The notes beneath the pieces were generated by a model that saw only the letters and a program-made list of their open reading frames with translations, made no database searches and had not been told where the DNA came from. Below, piece by piece: positions 51,411 through 63,324 of a stretch of DNA of 64,000 bases. How positions within the stretch are numbered: the stretch's first letter is position 1; each line of letters starts with the position of its first letter. The translations under genes and the position numbers were made by a program. Source of the DNA: Aspidapion aeneum (lineage: Eukaryota; Arthropoda; Insecta; Coleoptera; Brentidae); the NCBI GenBank assembly GCA_963576565.1, contig OY755047.1, positions 10,991,764 through 11,055,763 on the forward strand, given 5' to 3'.

Positions 51411-52020
51411 TCAAACAAGTTTTCGTGGCTAATCGGGTGAAAAAGAAATTTTTGTTTCTCTCATATTTTTCCGTGGGTAGCTCGAAAGCTTACCCTTACG
51501 GGGGTCCAAGATCTAATGGACACCTAATAAGTGTTGACAGTTAACTGTTTAGTCCTTATGAGACTCCTCAGAACTCTGCTTGGTCAATGTAACATCCATG
51601 CGAAGTTAATTAGACGGTTTTATCTCTAATCCTATGTCTACAGTGAGAAAACCGTCTCAAGAAGCGCCATCTACCGGGATACGAGAGAAACTAGAACAAG
51701 AGCAGAAAAGATCGATTGCAAAGAAACAGAAACCATCCATGACCTACGAGAGCTCTTCTCTCTTTCAGGCCAGAGCAACGCTGATTAGCGTTTATACCCG
51801 CCATCAGACGCGAGCGTCAATCAGCGAAATTTTTAAGCGAAATTACAGTAACAAACGTGAAATTTAGTACCCGTGAATTTAAAAATCAAACAAGTTTTCG
51901 TTGCTAATCGGGTAAAAAAGAAGTTTTTGTTTCTCTCATATTTTTCCGTGGGTAGTGTGGAATAGATACCTAATAAATGTTGACTTTTAAATTCACGGGT
52001 ACTAAATTTCACGTTTGTTA
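51411..52020. repeat. Direct repeat plus stem-loop of unknown type
   Basis: TCAAACAAGTTTTCG and its following ~100 bp occur at 51411 and 51887. TAACAAACGTGAAATTTAGT (51848) is inverted at 51988-52020 with a ~105-bp loop. A 77-codon plus-strand frame, 51634-51867, starts MSTVRKPSQEAPSTGIREKL and is rich in K, Q, R and S. It crosses the repeat boundary, so it is probably part of an unknown transposon rather than a host gene. Confidence 0.5.
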
Positions 52021-52689
52021 ATATATAACAAAGTTATGTAACACTCGGTTTTACCAATGTCCCTAGATCAGACGCACTTTTAACGATTTGGCATCAATGC
52101 GAGTCAATTAGCTATTTTGTATTAAATTATGAAAATAAGGGTGCTGTTGTTAACGGTTCATCAGAGACATGGGCAGGGAATATAGAGCTTTACGACGAGT
52201 GTGCAGCCGAATTTTATGGGGACACCATGAGGATCTGTGGGTCGGACATTTTGTGGGTAACTTCCCTAAATTATTCTCCGATAAAAAAAAACTATTTACT
52301 TTTTTACATACTACCAGATTGCAAAGTGATAAATACCTAAATTTTTAGTTATTAAAAGCATTAGAAGAATAATCTTAACACAATCGTTTTTAAATAAAGA
52401 AGTATTCTATTGACTCGAATCTCGAATTCTTGATCTAACCACACCAACATGGCCTGGTCTATTAACATCGATCGATAGTTACGTCTGATAATACAGTAGG
52501 CAGCCAACACGGACTGCCTGAAAGAGTCTTTTTATTTTTGAGGGGCGCAGTGTTTTATATTCTTTGCTGGTGAAGTTTTTAATAGGTAGGTACTTTATTT
52601 TCCTAAAATTGTTATCCACTACAATTGCAGAAAATAGCAGTAAAATATGCGCAATATTGTTCAAAGCTTATGCAATGCCTTATTTAAAA
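52021..52689. other. No gene recognised
   Basis: Nothing recognised. Confidence 0.45.
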
Positions 52690-53480
52690 TTTTAAGGTTT
52701 TTAAATTTTTTCCCATGGTATTATTATAGTTCGTATCAGCCTTCTAAAGCTGAACACTCTATAGGGGAGAGAAATAAATTAAAATTTTGGTGTTTTTAAA
52801 TTTTTTCCTATAGTTTTATCATAGTACCTACCAGTCTTCCAAAGCTCAGCTCTCTAACTTTTCTGGAAGTGGGCAATGTTACTTTTACATAACTTTACAT
52901 TTATAGGGGAGGGAAGAAAATTAAAATGTTGGGGTTTTTTTACTTTTTTCTATAGTTTTATCACAGTTTCTACCGGCCTTCCAAAGCTCAGCTCTCTAGC
53001 GTTTCAGGAAGTGGCCAATGTTGCTTTTACATAATTTTACATTTATAGGGGAGGGAAATAAATTAAAATTTTTTCCTATAGTTTTAGCATAGTTTCTCTT
53101 AGTTTGCCAAAGCTCAGCTCTCTAGCGTTTCTGGAAGTGAGCAATGTTACTTTTACTTAACTTTACATTTAAAAAATTTTGATGATCTATACATGAGTGA
53201 GTGAGTGGCAATTTCGACGTTTTTTGAAATTTCGTAACTACTTTACAAATTTATGAAAAAACTTGAAACTTGAAGGAGTTGTTAACACTATATAGGTCTA
53301 CGACTGTATATAGTTTGAGTTTCGTAGCTCATTCCGAAGTAGAGTTTTATAGAGGTCAAATCAATCAAAATCAAAGATGGTACAGCAGTTTGAGCAAACT
53401 TGGCGGGGCACTGCCGTGCTCCCAGATATTTTTTCTAAAACAAGAAACTTTTTTTGCTCAACAATAAATCAGATTTATCA
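52690..53480 (+). repeat. Repeat V: short tandem units plus a conserved 3' segment
   Basis: CTCAGCTCTCTAGCGTTTCT with GGAAGTGGGCAATGTTACTT recurs with ~125-140 bp spacing at about 52845, 52988 and 53113. Then TGATCTATACATGAGTGAGT, GAGTTTCGTAGCTCATTCC and a CAGCAGTTT...CCCAGATATT end follow. The same order of blocks recurs at 54900-55590 and 56340-56770. Confidence 0.7.
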
Positions 53481-54357
53481 AATTATTTATTATAATGCAG
53501 AAAACCAAACAAAAATCATTAATAAAGATTTAAGAAATGTCGATTAAAAAAACTGGTTCTAGTTTTTAAAAAATCTGAACACCTGGAGAAGATTCCGACT
53601 GTGATAATCTGTTTTTTATATAATTGGCAAATTATGGAAAAATATCTTTAAAAGCCTCAGGTAAAAAATCAGCGAATTATAAAAACATTTTCAAAAGTTT
53701 GCTCATTTAATTTAAAATTATGTTGTTTTTATGGTTCTGATAAATGCTAACAGTGTTGAAACAGTAGCGTATGAACGAACCCCCTTGAGCCATCAAGCAT
53801 TTTCTTATAATTTAAGGCTACTCTAGACCCCCATTCCCACAAGCGCGAATCTCCGTAAAAATCTTGGGGGGGAAAAATATATTTTTTTTAGGAGGGTAAT
53901 TTTCCCTTTGATGTTTTCTAGGGGGGGTAATTACCACGTTCCCCCCAAAAATCCGCGCTTGTCCCCTAAATAATAATGTATGCACCCGCCACTGATATAA
54001 AAGTTTTCGTTCGGCTTTTTTCCGATTTTAAATGAAAATTTGATGAGTTATGGTTTGTTGATCATATTAAAACATTTTTTCAAAGTATAACACTGTTTAT
54101 TGTCAAAATTATACATTTTAAATTCCAAAATTATTGCCAATTATTTATTCTCAACAATTTCCCTACCTTGAGTGTGACATTTACTTCCGTTTTGGTAGGT
54201 ATTGAATTGTACAAATTTAATAGCAAAAATAACTTTGTCGGATTTTGTGGTTAATTCTCGATAATTTAACAAATTAATTTTGTTATCTTTTATAAAATTC
54301 AAAGACACGAAAAGAATTAACAGTAAAATTTAATTTTTATATCGTCAATTAATTTTA
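53481..54357. other. Unassigned, with a degraded hAT-like remnant
   Basis: About 53830-53993 (CATTCCCACAAGCGCG, G-run, CACCCGCCACTG) looks like an old hAT MITE. Otherwise nothing. Confidence 0.45.
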
Positions 54358-54849
54358 CAATGGTTTTAAACCTCAGTCCAAGAATATAAATACTTTCTGA
54401 GACGTTTTCGAATACCTATCATAAGAAAAACATTTCATGTAAAAAAAGCCAAGTAAGCGAAAATGCTCTTCCATAAAAAGAATTTAGATAAAAGTAAAGC
54501 CAAGTTCTCTAATACAAATTTCAAAATGAAAGGTTCTTACTAGTTTGGAAATGTTTTTTTAAAACTTTGCTGTTATAGCCAAACTTCTTTATGTTTAATT
54601 TAGCACTGTAACTAATAGTCATCTGCAACTGTACTAGCCAAGTTTAGAAAAAGATTTTCAAACTAGTAAGAACCTTTCATTTTGAAATTTGTATTGGAGA
54701 ACTTGGCTTTACTTTTATTTCAATTCTTTTTATGGAAGACCATTTTCGCGTACTTGGCTTTTTTTTTCATGAAATGTTTTTCTTACGATAGGTATTCGAA
54801 AACGTCTCAGAAAGTATTTATATTTTTGGAACGAGGTTTAAAACCATTG
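54358..54849. mobile_element. Palindromic MITE with ~200-bp arms
   Basis: CAATGGTTTTAAACCTC at the left and GAGGTTTAAAACCATTG at the right. Inverted arms run through GAGACGTTTTCGAATACCTA and AAAATGAAAGGTTCTTACTA, with a ~95-bp loop. TTA flanks both sides. Non-coding. Confidence 0.85.
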
Positions 54850-54899
54850 TTATGATTTCACTCCTTTTTTAAAGGATTTGGATAATATTTCAGTTTTAA

Positions 54900-55169
54900 A
54901 GTAGTCAAATATGCGGAATATTGTTCAAAACTTTCGCAATGCCTTATTAAAAATTTTGAGGTTTTTTAATTTTTTCTTTAGTTTTATCATAGTTTGTATC
55001 AGCCTTCTAAAGCTCAGCTCTCTAGCGTTCCTGGAAATTGAAATTTCTACTTTTACATAACAATAGATTTACAGGGGGGAGAAATAAATTAAATTTTTGG
55101 TGTTTTTAAATTTTTCCTATAGTTTTGTCATAGTTCCTATCAGTCTTCTAAAGTTCAGCTCTCTAGCGT
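54900..55169 (+). repeat. Repeat V, second tandem array
   Basis: AAAGCTCAGCTCTCTAGCGT (~55008) and AAAGTTCAGCTCTCTAGCGT (~55149) units with the conserved TTTTACATAAC spacing. Confidence 0.65.
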
Positions 55170-56343
55170 TTCTAGAAGTAGGCAATGTTACTTTTACATA
55201 ACTTTACATGTATAGTGAAGGGGAGTAAATTAGAGTTTTGGAGTTTTTTGATTCTTTCCAAGGGTTTGATTGGTCATAATTTCTATCAGTCTGCCAAATT
55301 TAAGCTTTGTAGCATGTCTGGAAGTATAGTAGAATTTTGATGATCTATACATGAGTGAGTGAGTGATTGGGATTTTTGATTATTTTTAAAATTTCGTAAT
55401 TACTTTACTACTTTATGGAAGTTTATGAAACTTGGAGAAGTTGTTAACTCTATTAATTTCTACGACGGTGCAAAGTTTGAGTTTCATAACTCATTCCAAA
55501 ATAAATTTTTAGATAGGTCAAATATGGGTCGAAATGTTTCAAGAAAATGTGGAACAGCAGTTTACACGAACTTGCCAGTGCTCTGCCCCCAGATATTATA
55601 AGAGATAAAAGTGGCACTTTTTATACCGAGTCGAAAAGTTTGTACCTATCGAAGGGAGGGCTTACAATTCACTGAGGGATAAAGACATTTATATTACGAG
55701 GTTTATACGCTATTTTTCTAGTTTATTTAAATTTTTTTTATCCCAATTTTTACATTTTATCCCTGTCATGTCACTTTTCATTTTTCGTTTATTTGTCCCT
55801 TTTCCCTCGGGTAAAAAGTGCCATTTTTATCCGTTGGTTTATAATGTACTATTTTGTAAGAAAAGTCATTTTTCGACATTTTATGGTTTCCAATTGGGTG
55901 CAAAATGGTATTATTAAAAGTAAAGTGTGGCGTCGTGGCGATATACAAAATAATAATGTTAGTGATTCTCTGTTTTTCGGAATTTTTATTGAAAGACCTT
56001 TTACAACAAAATACCTACTAGTAGTAATACTGACGTTACCCAAGCCTACATATTATCACAAAAACTATCCTAAACATGTAACAAATAATAGCAGCATATT
56101 TACTTTTTCTAATATGACTTAAATAGTATTTTTTTAATATCTCTCTTTAATTTTAGTGAAGTTACATCCACAGAGGAATCTTCTTTATAGTTTGAAATAG
56201 TGCCTGGCGTTTGAAAATATAGCGAATCATTTGACAAATTGGTTTGAGTATCTTCCTTAGGGGTCGAAGACGTATCACACTCAATGTCATAAACCTGTAC
56301 TTCATTATCGGTTTTGGCAATAACAATTTCATTTCTTAAAGTT
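55170..56343 (+). repeat. Tandem duplication, copy 1 (~1.17 kb)
   Basis: TAGAAGTAGGCAATGTTACT at 55172 pairs with TAGAAGTGGGCAATGTTACT at 56347. The two blocks match to ATTTCATTTC (56327 and 57511). The duplicated unit has repeat V's end, a CTATCGAAGGGAGGG block and the last ~60 codons of the gene at 57294-57818. Confidence 0.82.
56152..56330 (-). pseudogene. Duplicated 3' third of the 57294-57818 gene
   Basis: The minus strand encodes I-V-I-A-K-T-D-N-E-V-Q-V-Y-D-I-E-C, then S-S-T-P-K-E-D-T-Q-T-N-L-S-N-D-S-L-Y and so on. It differs from the longer copy at only a few positions (for example E to D, F to Y) and has no stop. Codons upstream of N-E-I are absent, so it is a truncated copy. Confidence 0.7.
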
Positions 56344-57519
56344 TCTAGAAGTGGGCAATGTTACTTTTACATAACTTTACATGTATAGTGGAGGGGAGTA
56401 AATTAGAATTTTGGAGTTTTTTGATTCTTTCCAAGGGTTTGTTTGGTAATAGTTTCTATCAGTCTGCCAAATTTAAGCTTTGTAGCATGTCTGGAAGTAT
56501 AGTAGAATTTTGATGATCTATACATGAGTGAGTGAGTGATTGGGAATTTTGATGATTTTTAAAATTTCGTAACTACTTTACTACTTTATTGAAGTTTATG
56601 AAACTTGGAGAAGTTGGTAACTCTATGAAGATCTACGACGGTGCAAAGTTTGAGTTTCGTAACTCATTCGAAAATAAATTTTTAGATAGGTCAAATATGG
56701 GTCGAAATGTTTCAAGAAAAGATAGAACAGCAGTTTACACGAACTTGGCAGTGCTCTGTCCCCAGATATTATAAGAGATAAAAGTGGCACTTTTTATACC
56801 GAGGCGAAAAGTTTGTACCTATCGAAGGGAGGGATTACAATTCATCGAGGGCTAAAGACACTTGTATTACGAGGTTTATACGCTATTTTTCTAGTTTCTT
56901 TCATTTTTTTTTATCCCAATTTTTACATTTTATCCCTGTCATATCACTTTTTATTTTTTGTTTATTTGTTCTCTTTACAAACTTTTCACCTCGGGATAAA
57001 AAGTGCCATTTTTATCCCTTGGTTTATAATGTACTATTTTGTAAGCAAAGTCATTTTTCGACATTTTATGGTTTCCAATTAGGTGCAAAATGGTATTATT
57101 AAAAGTAAAGTGTGGCATCGTGGCGATATACAAAATAGTAATACTAGTGATTCTCTGTTTTTCGGAATTTTTATTAAAAGACCTTTTACAACAAAATACC
57201 TACTAGTAGTAATACTGACTTTACCCAAGCCTACATATTATCACAAAAACTATCCTAAACATGTAACAAATAATAGCAGCATATTTACTTTTTCTAATAT
57301 GACTTAAATAGTATTTTTTTAATATCTTTCTTTAATTTTAGTGAAGTTACATCCACAGAGGAATCTTCTTTAAAGTTTGAAATAGTGCCTGGCGTTTGAA
57401 AATATAGCGAATCATTTGACAAATTGGTTTGAGTATCTTCCTTAGGGGTCGAAGACGTATCACACTCAATTTCATATACCTGTACTTCATTATCGGTTTT
57501 GGCAATAACAATTTCATTT
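56344..57519 (+). repeat. Tandem duplication, copy 2 (~1.17 kb)
   Basis: Second block of the duplication described at 55170-56343; it continues into the complete gene at its right end, so copy 2 is likely the original locus. Confidence 0.82.
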
Positions 57520-57818
57520 CGCTGAAAATGTTCTTCAAATGACGAATCCTGACAAAGTACTTCCTGCATACCTGCCAATAATCTAGTAGAGTTTTGAACA
57601 TCACTATTTTCCATAGAATTTCTTAACTCTCTTGTAATTCTTCTGTTGGATTCAGTTATAGTAGGTCCAATATAAATTCTGTAGTTCGGAAAAAGGTTCT
57701 TTGGCAATGCCAAAAGAATCTTCGAAACGTTAGTTCGACTGTTGAAGGTTTGTATTTGCTGCAGCTTTTGTAAAATTCGCTTGAGGAAGTTGTAAAATCT
57801 TCCTGTGGTTTCCGACAT
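57294..57818 (-). CDS. Unrecognised 174-aa protein
   Basis: The minus-strand ATG at 57818 (ATC-ATG-TCG-GAA) opens M-S-E-T-T-G-R-F-Y-N-F-L-K-R-I-L-Q-K-L. The N-terminal half has amphipathic K/L-rich helices and L-A-L-P-K-N-L-F-P-N-Y-R-I-Y-I-G-P. The C-terminal half is acidic and rich in S, T, D and E, ending in a basic K-L-K-K-D-I-K-K-I-L-F-K-S-Y. No transmembrane segment or signal peptide is seen. The composition looks like a real protein rather than repeat noise, and the duplicated 3' third is also stop-free. The family is not recognised. An upstream non-ATG extension to 57854 is open but not preferred. It is intronless as seen; it could be a single exon, a retrogene or transposon-encoded. 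Confidence 0.5.
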   Translation of the reverse strand: MSETTGRFYNFLKRILQKLQQIQTFNSRTNVSKILLALPKNLFPNYRIYIGPTITESNRRITRELRNSMENSDVQNSTRLLAGMQEVLCQDSSFEEHFQRNEIVIAKTDNEVQVYEIECDTSSTPKEDTQTNLSNDSLYFQTPGTISNFKEDSSVDVTSLKLKKDIKKILFKSY

Positions 57819-57989
57819 GATGTTTTCGTTGTGTTTTCGCGATTTTTCTGACAAAGTGACAATTTGTCAAAGCATGATAAAGATTGACGTAAGTGAGGTA
57901 GACGTCCTGTATGAATGACATATTTTTAATAAATCATATACCCCGTGTATACTTCGTACTTTTTAAAATATGTAATAGATACAGGCTCT

Positions 57990-58169
57990 CTCAAGGCCAA
58001 CAAAAAATAGAGGCCACGACCCTGAAAAAATCAGCTGTTCTCCCGGGGCTGAACTTTACATTGGGTCTTATGGGAGGTCAGACGTTTTTTTATGATATTT
58101 TTAAAATGGCACTACAGATTTCCGCAAAATTTCAGTGAAATATTCTCAGACACCATCCCGATATTCCAC
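57990..58169 (+). mobile_element. TIR element R5, left-end fragment
   Basis: CAAGGCCAACAAAAAATAGA and the following ~180 bp match 13508-13690 and 58900-59080. It is cut at ATATTCCACC where the inverted copy begins. Confidence 0.75.
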
Positions 58170-58779
58170 CAGGGCTATCAAAATGGACGGGCCACGATCC
58201 TCCACTTTGTTGACGTCACATCCGGGGCTGATTTTTTTTTGATGGTCACGTTACGACACAGCTGATAGTCTTTAAAATTTTGAAGTTGGAATGACGGTTC
58301 ATGGATATTTGATTTTTTGTTAAATAAAGCCGTTTTTGAGATTGTTTTTACTTTATTCTGGCAGAACAATTTTTTTTAATGTATAGTAAGCCCTAATTTT
58401 TCATAGCCGCTTCATTAGCTCACACAAAAATTAAGTTTAAAGCAGAAGCGAATGTGACAATCACATATGACAAAGTCAAATACATGTCAAATATAACAGT
58501 TGGCATGTGGTACATGGCGGGTAATTTGAATTCAAAATAAGGAATGCTAAATCTTGAAGATTTTAACCTTTTAATCATGTTGCTTCCTTACAAACCTTTG
58601 GCGGAATATCGGGATGGTGTCTGAGAATATTTCACTAAAATTTTGCGAAAATCTGTAGTGCCATTTTGAAAATATCATAAAAAAACGTCTGACCTCCCAT
58701 AAGACCCAATGTAAAATTCAGCCCCGGGAGAACAGCTGATTTTTTCAGGGTCGTGGCCTCTATATTTGTGTTGGCCTTG
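58170..58779 (-). mobile_element. TIR element R5, full copy, reverse
   Basis: CAGGGCTATCAAAATGGACG on the left and GAGGCC...TGTTGGCCTTG on the right (broken R5 ends). Complement of the 58900-59494 copy. Confidence 0.8.
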
Positions 58780-58899
58780 ATACAGGCTCTCTAAGCTAAG
58801 GTTTAAAGGAATTTTTTTGTTGGCCTTGGATGATTATGGAAAGTACTTTTTAAAAGATGTCATACATACAGGGTCTCTAAGCTAAGCTGGATAGTAAAG

Positions 58900-59494
58900 C
58901 AAGGCCAACACAAAAATAGAGGCCACGACCCTGAAAAAATCAGCTGAATTTTACATTGGGTCTTATGGGAGGTCAGATGTTTTTTCATGATATTTTCAAA
59001 ATGACACTACAGATTTCCGCAAAATTTCAGTGAAATATGCTCAGACACCATCCCAATATTCCACCAAAGGTTTGTATGGAAGCAACATGATTAAAAGGTT
59101 AAAATCTTCAAGATTTAGCATTCCTTATTTTGAATTCAAATTACCCGCCATGTACGACATGCCAACTGTTATATTTGACATGTATTTGACTTTGTCATAT
59201 GTGATTGTCACATTCGCTTCTGCTTTAAATTTAATTTTTGTGAGCTTATGAAGCGGCTATGAAAAATTAGGGCTAACTATACATTTTAAAAAAATTGTTC
59301 TGCCAGAATAAAGTAAAAACAATCTCAAAAACGGCTTTATTTAAAAAAAAATCAAATATCCATGAACCGTCATTCCAACTTCAATATTTTAAAGACAATC
59401 AGCTGTGTCGTAACGTGACCATCAAAAAAAAATCGGCCCCGGATGTGACGTCAACAAAGTGGAGGATCATGGCCCGTCCATTTTGATAGCCCTG
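58900..59494 (+). mobile_element. TIR element R5, full copy, forward
   Basis: CAAGGCCAACACAAAAATAG to CCATTTTGATAGCCCTG. With 58170-58779 it forms an inverted pair with a ~120-bp spacer. A TGACGTCAACAAAGTGGAGG block near the right end is shared by all copies. Confidence 0.8.
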
Positions 59495-59864
59495 AGTAAA
59501 GTTTACGGACCATAGATCGACAACCCGGTATATACCATGGATACATATTTGATCGGTTGTAAGGGTACTAAAACTATAGATTTCAGATCTTTGAGCAGCA
59601 AAAGTCACTTAACTGTTACAAAATCTCATTTTGTAAATCATGATGACCACAATATTATAAAATTTTAAATAAAAAGCTAATAAAATACCTTTGTTTTCTA
59701 TTTATTTGTTTTTCTTTCTATTTTATTTAAATAATGCGGTTTATGTTCATGTGAATCTTAAACTTCTTTCATGTTAAGTAAGGTAACACTTGACTTATTA
59801 CGGCCTTGACACTGAACAAGCATTTTTCCGGATTACATAAAAACCAGAAATTATATTAGATATA
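59495..59864. other. No gene recognised
   Basis: Nothing recognised. Confidence 0.45.
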
Positions 59865-61367
59865 CAAAGTGTTCCAAGGAATACTTAAAGCGGGGTCTAC
59901 ACATAAATTATACCTGTCCATAAAAAAACAAGAAAAAGATCGTATTGTAAATTATCGGCCAATTACCATAATAAACAAGTTTTCAAAATGTTTTGAACGC
60001 ATTCTCCATACATCGCTTTACTTTCCCCTGAGCAGTCAAATAGATTCCTGTCAACACGACTTCATGAAACGCAAATCTACCACAACCAATTTAATTACTG
60101 TTACACACCTAATAGCTGAATCCTTGGATGCGGGTGCTCAGATTGATGTTATTTACACCGATTTTTCTAAGGCCTTTGACAGACTAGACCTTCTCCGTAC
60201 ACTTGTAACCTTTGGCATCTCTGATGGTTTATCTAAGTTTCTTTATTCATACTTAACTGAAAGGCATCAGTATGTAGAATGCTATGGACAAACCTCCTCT
60301 ACGATCAAGGCTACTTCCGGAGTTCCTCAAGGCTCTATACTAGGTCCTCTCTTCTTTATAGCTTTTATAAATAGCATAGTTCAGGACATAGAAGTTATTT
60401 GCCTATTGTATGCTGATGACAAAGCTTATCTGTAGAATAAATAACATTGCTGATTGTAAAAAACTTCAAGCTGCTCTAAATAAGGTATATGCTTAGTGTC
60501 TTGATAACTCTCTCCCTCTAAATCCATCTAAATGCAATGTAGTGTCTTTCACCCTTAGAAAACAGGTAATTCAATTCAATTACTCCATTGATACAATCGA
60601 AATACCCAGGAGTCTGGAATTTAAAGATCTCGGAGTAACATTCGATAGTGCTCTATCATTTGTTTCCCACATCCAGAATGTTGTAAAGAAAAGCTACCGA
60701 ATGCTTGGGTTCATAATACGGAATTCTCAGTACCTAGAAAATATTTCCAGTATAAAATTACTCTATTTTGCTTATGTCAGATCTAAATTGGAATACTCGT
60801 GCATAGTATGGTCTCCGTATTATGATACTCACATTAATACTATTGAAAAAATTCAACGTAAGTTTCTGAGGTACCTTGTTTTTAAGCTTGATGGTGTGTA
60901 TCCCGAAATTGGTATTCTGAACCAGGTCCTTTGTGAAAGGTTCAGTATATCTTCGTTGGAGGACCGGCGCAAGTTGGCAGAGTTGCAATTCATTTTCAAA
61001 TTAATACATAATAAAATCGACTCCCAGGAATTATTGCATAAGATTAATTTTTTAGTACCCAGAACATCAGCACGCACTACTGTTCCGTTTTATCTTCCTT
61101 ACCAGCGCACCAATATTTGCAAAAATTCTCCAATAATTCGGGCTTGTAACACGTGCAATCAGACTTGCGACAGATTTGACATATTTAATTGCAGATTCTC
61201 TACTTTAAAAAATACACGATTTTTATAATTTTTATTTCTGCTCACTCAGTGTAGATGTAGTAAATTTCTTTTATTTTGTACATCATTTTATCCTTAGATT
61301 CTGTTATTGTTAATCACTGTATTCTTCCCCACTTTGTAATTGGGTTAACTCCTGTTAAGTGGTGTAA
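59865..61367 (+). pseudogene. CR1/Jockey-group LINE, RT domain to 3' end, 5'-truncated
   Basis: Frame 1 (59869-60435) covers Y-R-P-I-T-I-I-N-K-F-S-K-C-F-E-R, I-D-V-I-Y-T-D-F-S-K-A-F-D-R-L (catalytic Asp), S-G-V-P-Q-G-S-I-L-G-P-L-F-F and L-L-Y-A-D-D-K-A-Y (catalytic ADD). A one-base shift at ~60432 and a UAG at ~60495 separate it from frame 2 (60542-61228). Frame 2 holds L-G-V-T-F-D-S-A-L-S-F, L-E-Y-S-C-I-V-W-S-P-Y and the C-terminal L-E-D-R-R-K-L-A-E-L. Only two lesions separate it from an intact RT, so it is a fairly young dead copy. The endonuclease is missing. Confidence 0.9.
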
Positions 61368-61391
61368 ATAAAATAAAATAAAATAAAATAA
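61368..61391. repeat. (AAATA)n tail of the LINE
   Basis: Four to five AAATA units close the LINE, as expected for target-primed insertion. Confidence 0.9.
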
Positions 61392-63013
61392 CGTTTTGCC
61401 TGACGTTTTACTTGATCAGGTAAAACGGATCAGGCAAAACCTTTCGTGTAATCAATAAAACGTACGTTTTTGCCTGAACTGAACAGGACTGAAGTTGGAC
61501 CTGTTGAACTGATCGGTAGAGGCTTTGTTTCCGGTAAAACGTCAGTTTTAGCCGCATTTCTTGTGGTAGTGCATACATTTTTAATTCCTTTCGAGTGCAA
61601 CTTAGAAGTTGGTATACGAAACGTCCGACATTAGATAAGATAATTTTTTAGGAAATCACACAGGTTATTGTCTTCCTCCACTAATTTTTAATTTGTTTTA
61701 AACAAATGGTCCCGCCATGTTTCGTAAGCAGAAACTTACATCTTCAGGGGACTTTACCAAACTAAATCAGCACAACATTTTGAAAAACTAGTTAAAAAAC
61801 TATGAAACGGTTCATTCAAGTCACAGACATTTAAAAAAACATTATTGACAAAAGCAGTGCTTCCTCCAGGGTGTATAAAAAACGGATCTAAAAACGTACG
61901 TTAAAACGATCAAGTGTGTAGTCTTTCAACCGTCATACTTGACCCTTTTGACTGACAGGCAAGAAGTAAGGTAAAATGTTATGTCTAGACCGGGCTTAAC
62001 TGTCAAAACGTTATCTCAAAAATAATGCAATGTACTAAACTCCATCTCACAATTTTTGAGATAACTTTTTGACAGTTATCACCGGTTTACCATAACAAAT
62101 ACCATAGACCAACGAAAAAAAGGTGTAAAAAGTTGTCTCAAAAATAATGATATTAACTGTATGTAATCTTAAGTTTCTCTGGTATCGTATTAAAATTTTA
62201 TTTCTATGGAAAGGATTAAGACTCCATTTCTTTCGTAACAATTATTTGTTTCAATTTGTTACTCATTTGTTTGGCACTAAACTGATCTCATACTTATTTT
62301 ATTGACGTATGTATAAATAGATATTTTTAAGGTAGATCTAAACATACCTTCAATTTATTTACAAAATGCATATTCATATTATTATCATTATTTAAACAAG
62401 GCATCGTGAGTAACGTCATAATCCTACTATAATTATAATAACAAATTGAAGAAAAATTTCAAGAGCTGTCTCAAGTTATCTTTAATGCTTCAATGAATCC
62501 TCAGAATGACCTCCAAATATAATATGCCACCCATAGGACTTGACACTTTTCAAGGTGAAAAAAATTGTAATGAAATTAAAATAACATAGACAGGAAATTA
62601 CATAGCGGAAGAAAGGAGAATTTAAGAGAGTATTAGTAAAGTAACTTATTAAAAAAATTTGTGAAACTAAGTGTTAAATTATTATTTATTTTATTTCGTT
62701 TTAAATTATTGGATATCTTTTTGCTTGAATTATTCAATTGTTGTAAATCCTTTAACCATTAAATTGGATGAGAAAAAATACAAAAATGATATCTAAAAAT
62801 TTACAAAAACACACGTCACATTGTTATAAATAAATTATGTAAACACAAACACATTATTATATTTGGTTAAATTTTTTAAGTAACGATCTTAAATAAAAGT
62901 TTTATTTCCGTCTTTTTAAAAGATACTCACAAAGTCTAGGGGCGGTAATATTCGACAGAAAAACGTTTTTTGTAATAATTTTTTTCTGGTGGTGGGGTAA
63001 TTAATACCTAAGT
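61392..63013. other. No gene recognised; one hairpin
   Basis: ACGTTTTGCCTGACGTTTTA repeats lie near 61392-61500. AACTGTCAAAACGTTATCTC (61989) and GAGATAACTTTTTGACAGTT (62059) form an inverted repeat, perhaps a small MITE. The rest is AT-rich and unassigned. Confidence 0.45.
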
Positions 63014-63197
63014 CACTGGCGTATATAGAAAACAGTTTTGGGGTGGGCCCAGGACAGTTTTGGGGGAGAGGGGCGAGGCCCCATCAGGCCGTATTTATGC
63101 TATTTTGTGTTTGAATTCATGAAATATGTGGAAAATATCTAAACAAATCTTAGCTTTGGGGAGGGGTGGGGCGAGACCCCCCTTATATACGCCACTG
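63014..63197. mobile_element. hAT MITE with G tracts
   Basis: CACTGGCGTATATAGAAA on the left and TTATATACGCCACTG on the right. Flanks ACCTAAGT and ACCTAAGC match 7 of 8. Related to 7884-8098. Confidence 0.88.
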
Positions 63198-63324
63198 ACC
63201 TAAGCCCTTTAATTATTACCTTAAAGTAATTACCCAGTTACTTTCCCCATCTCAAATCCGCGTTAGAAAACATAACGCGTAATAAATAATCAGTCTTTAA
63301 TGGATCAAATATTGGAGTTCCCCC

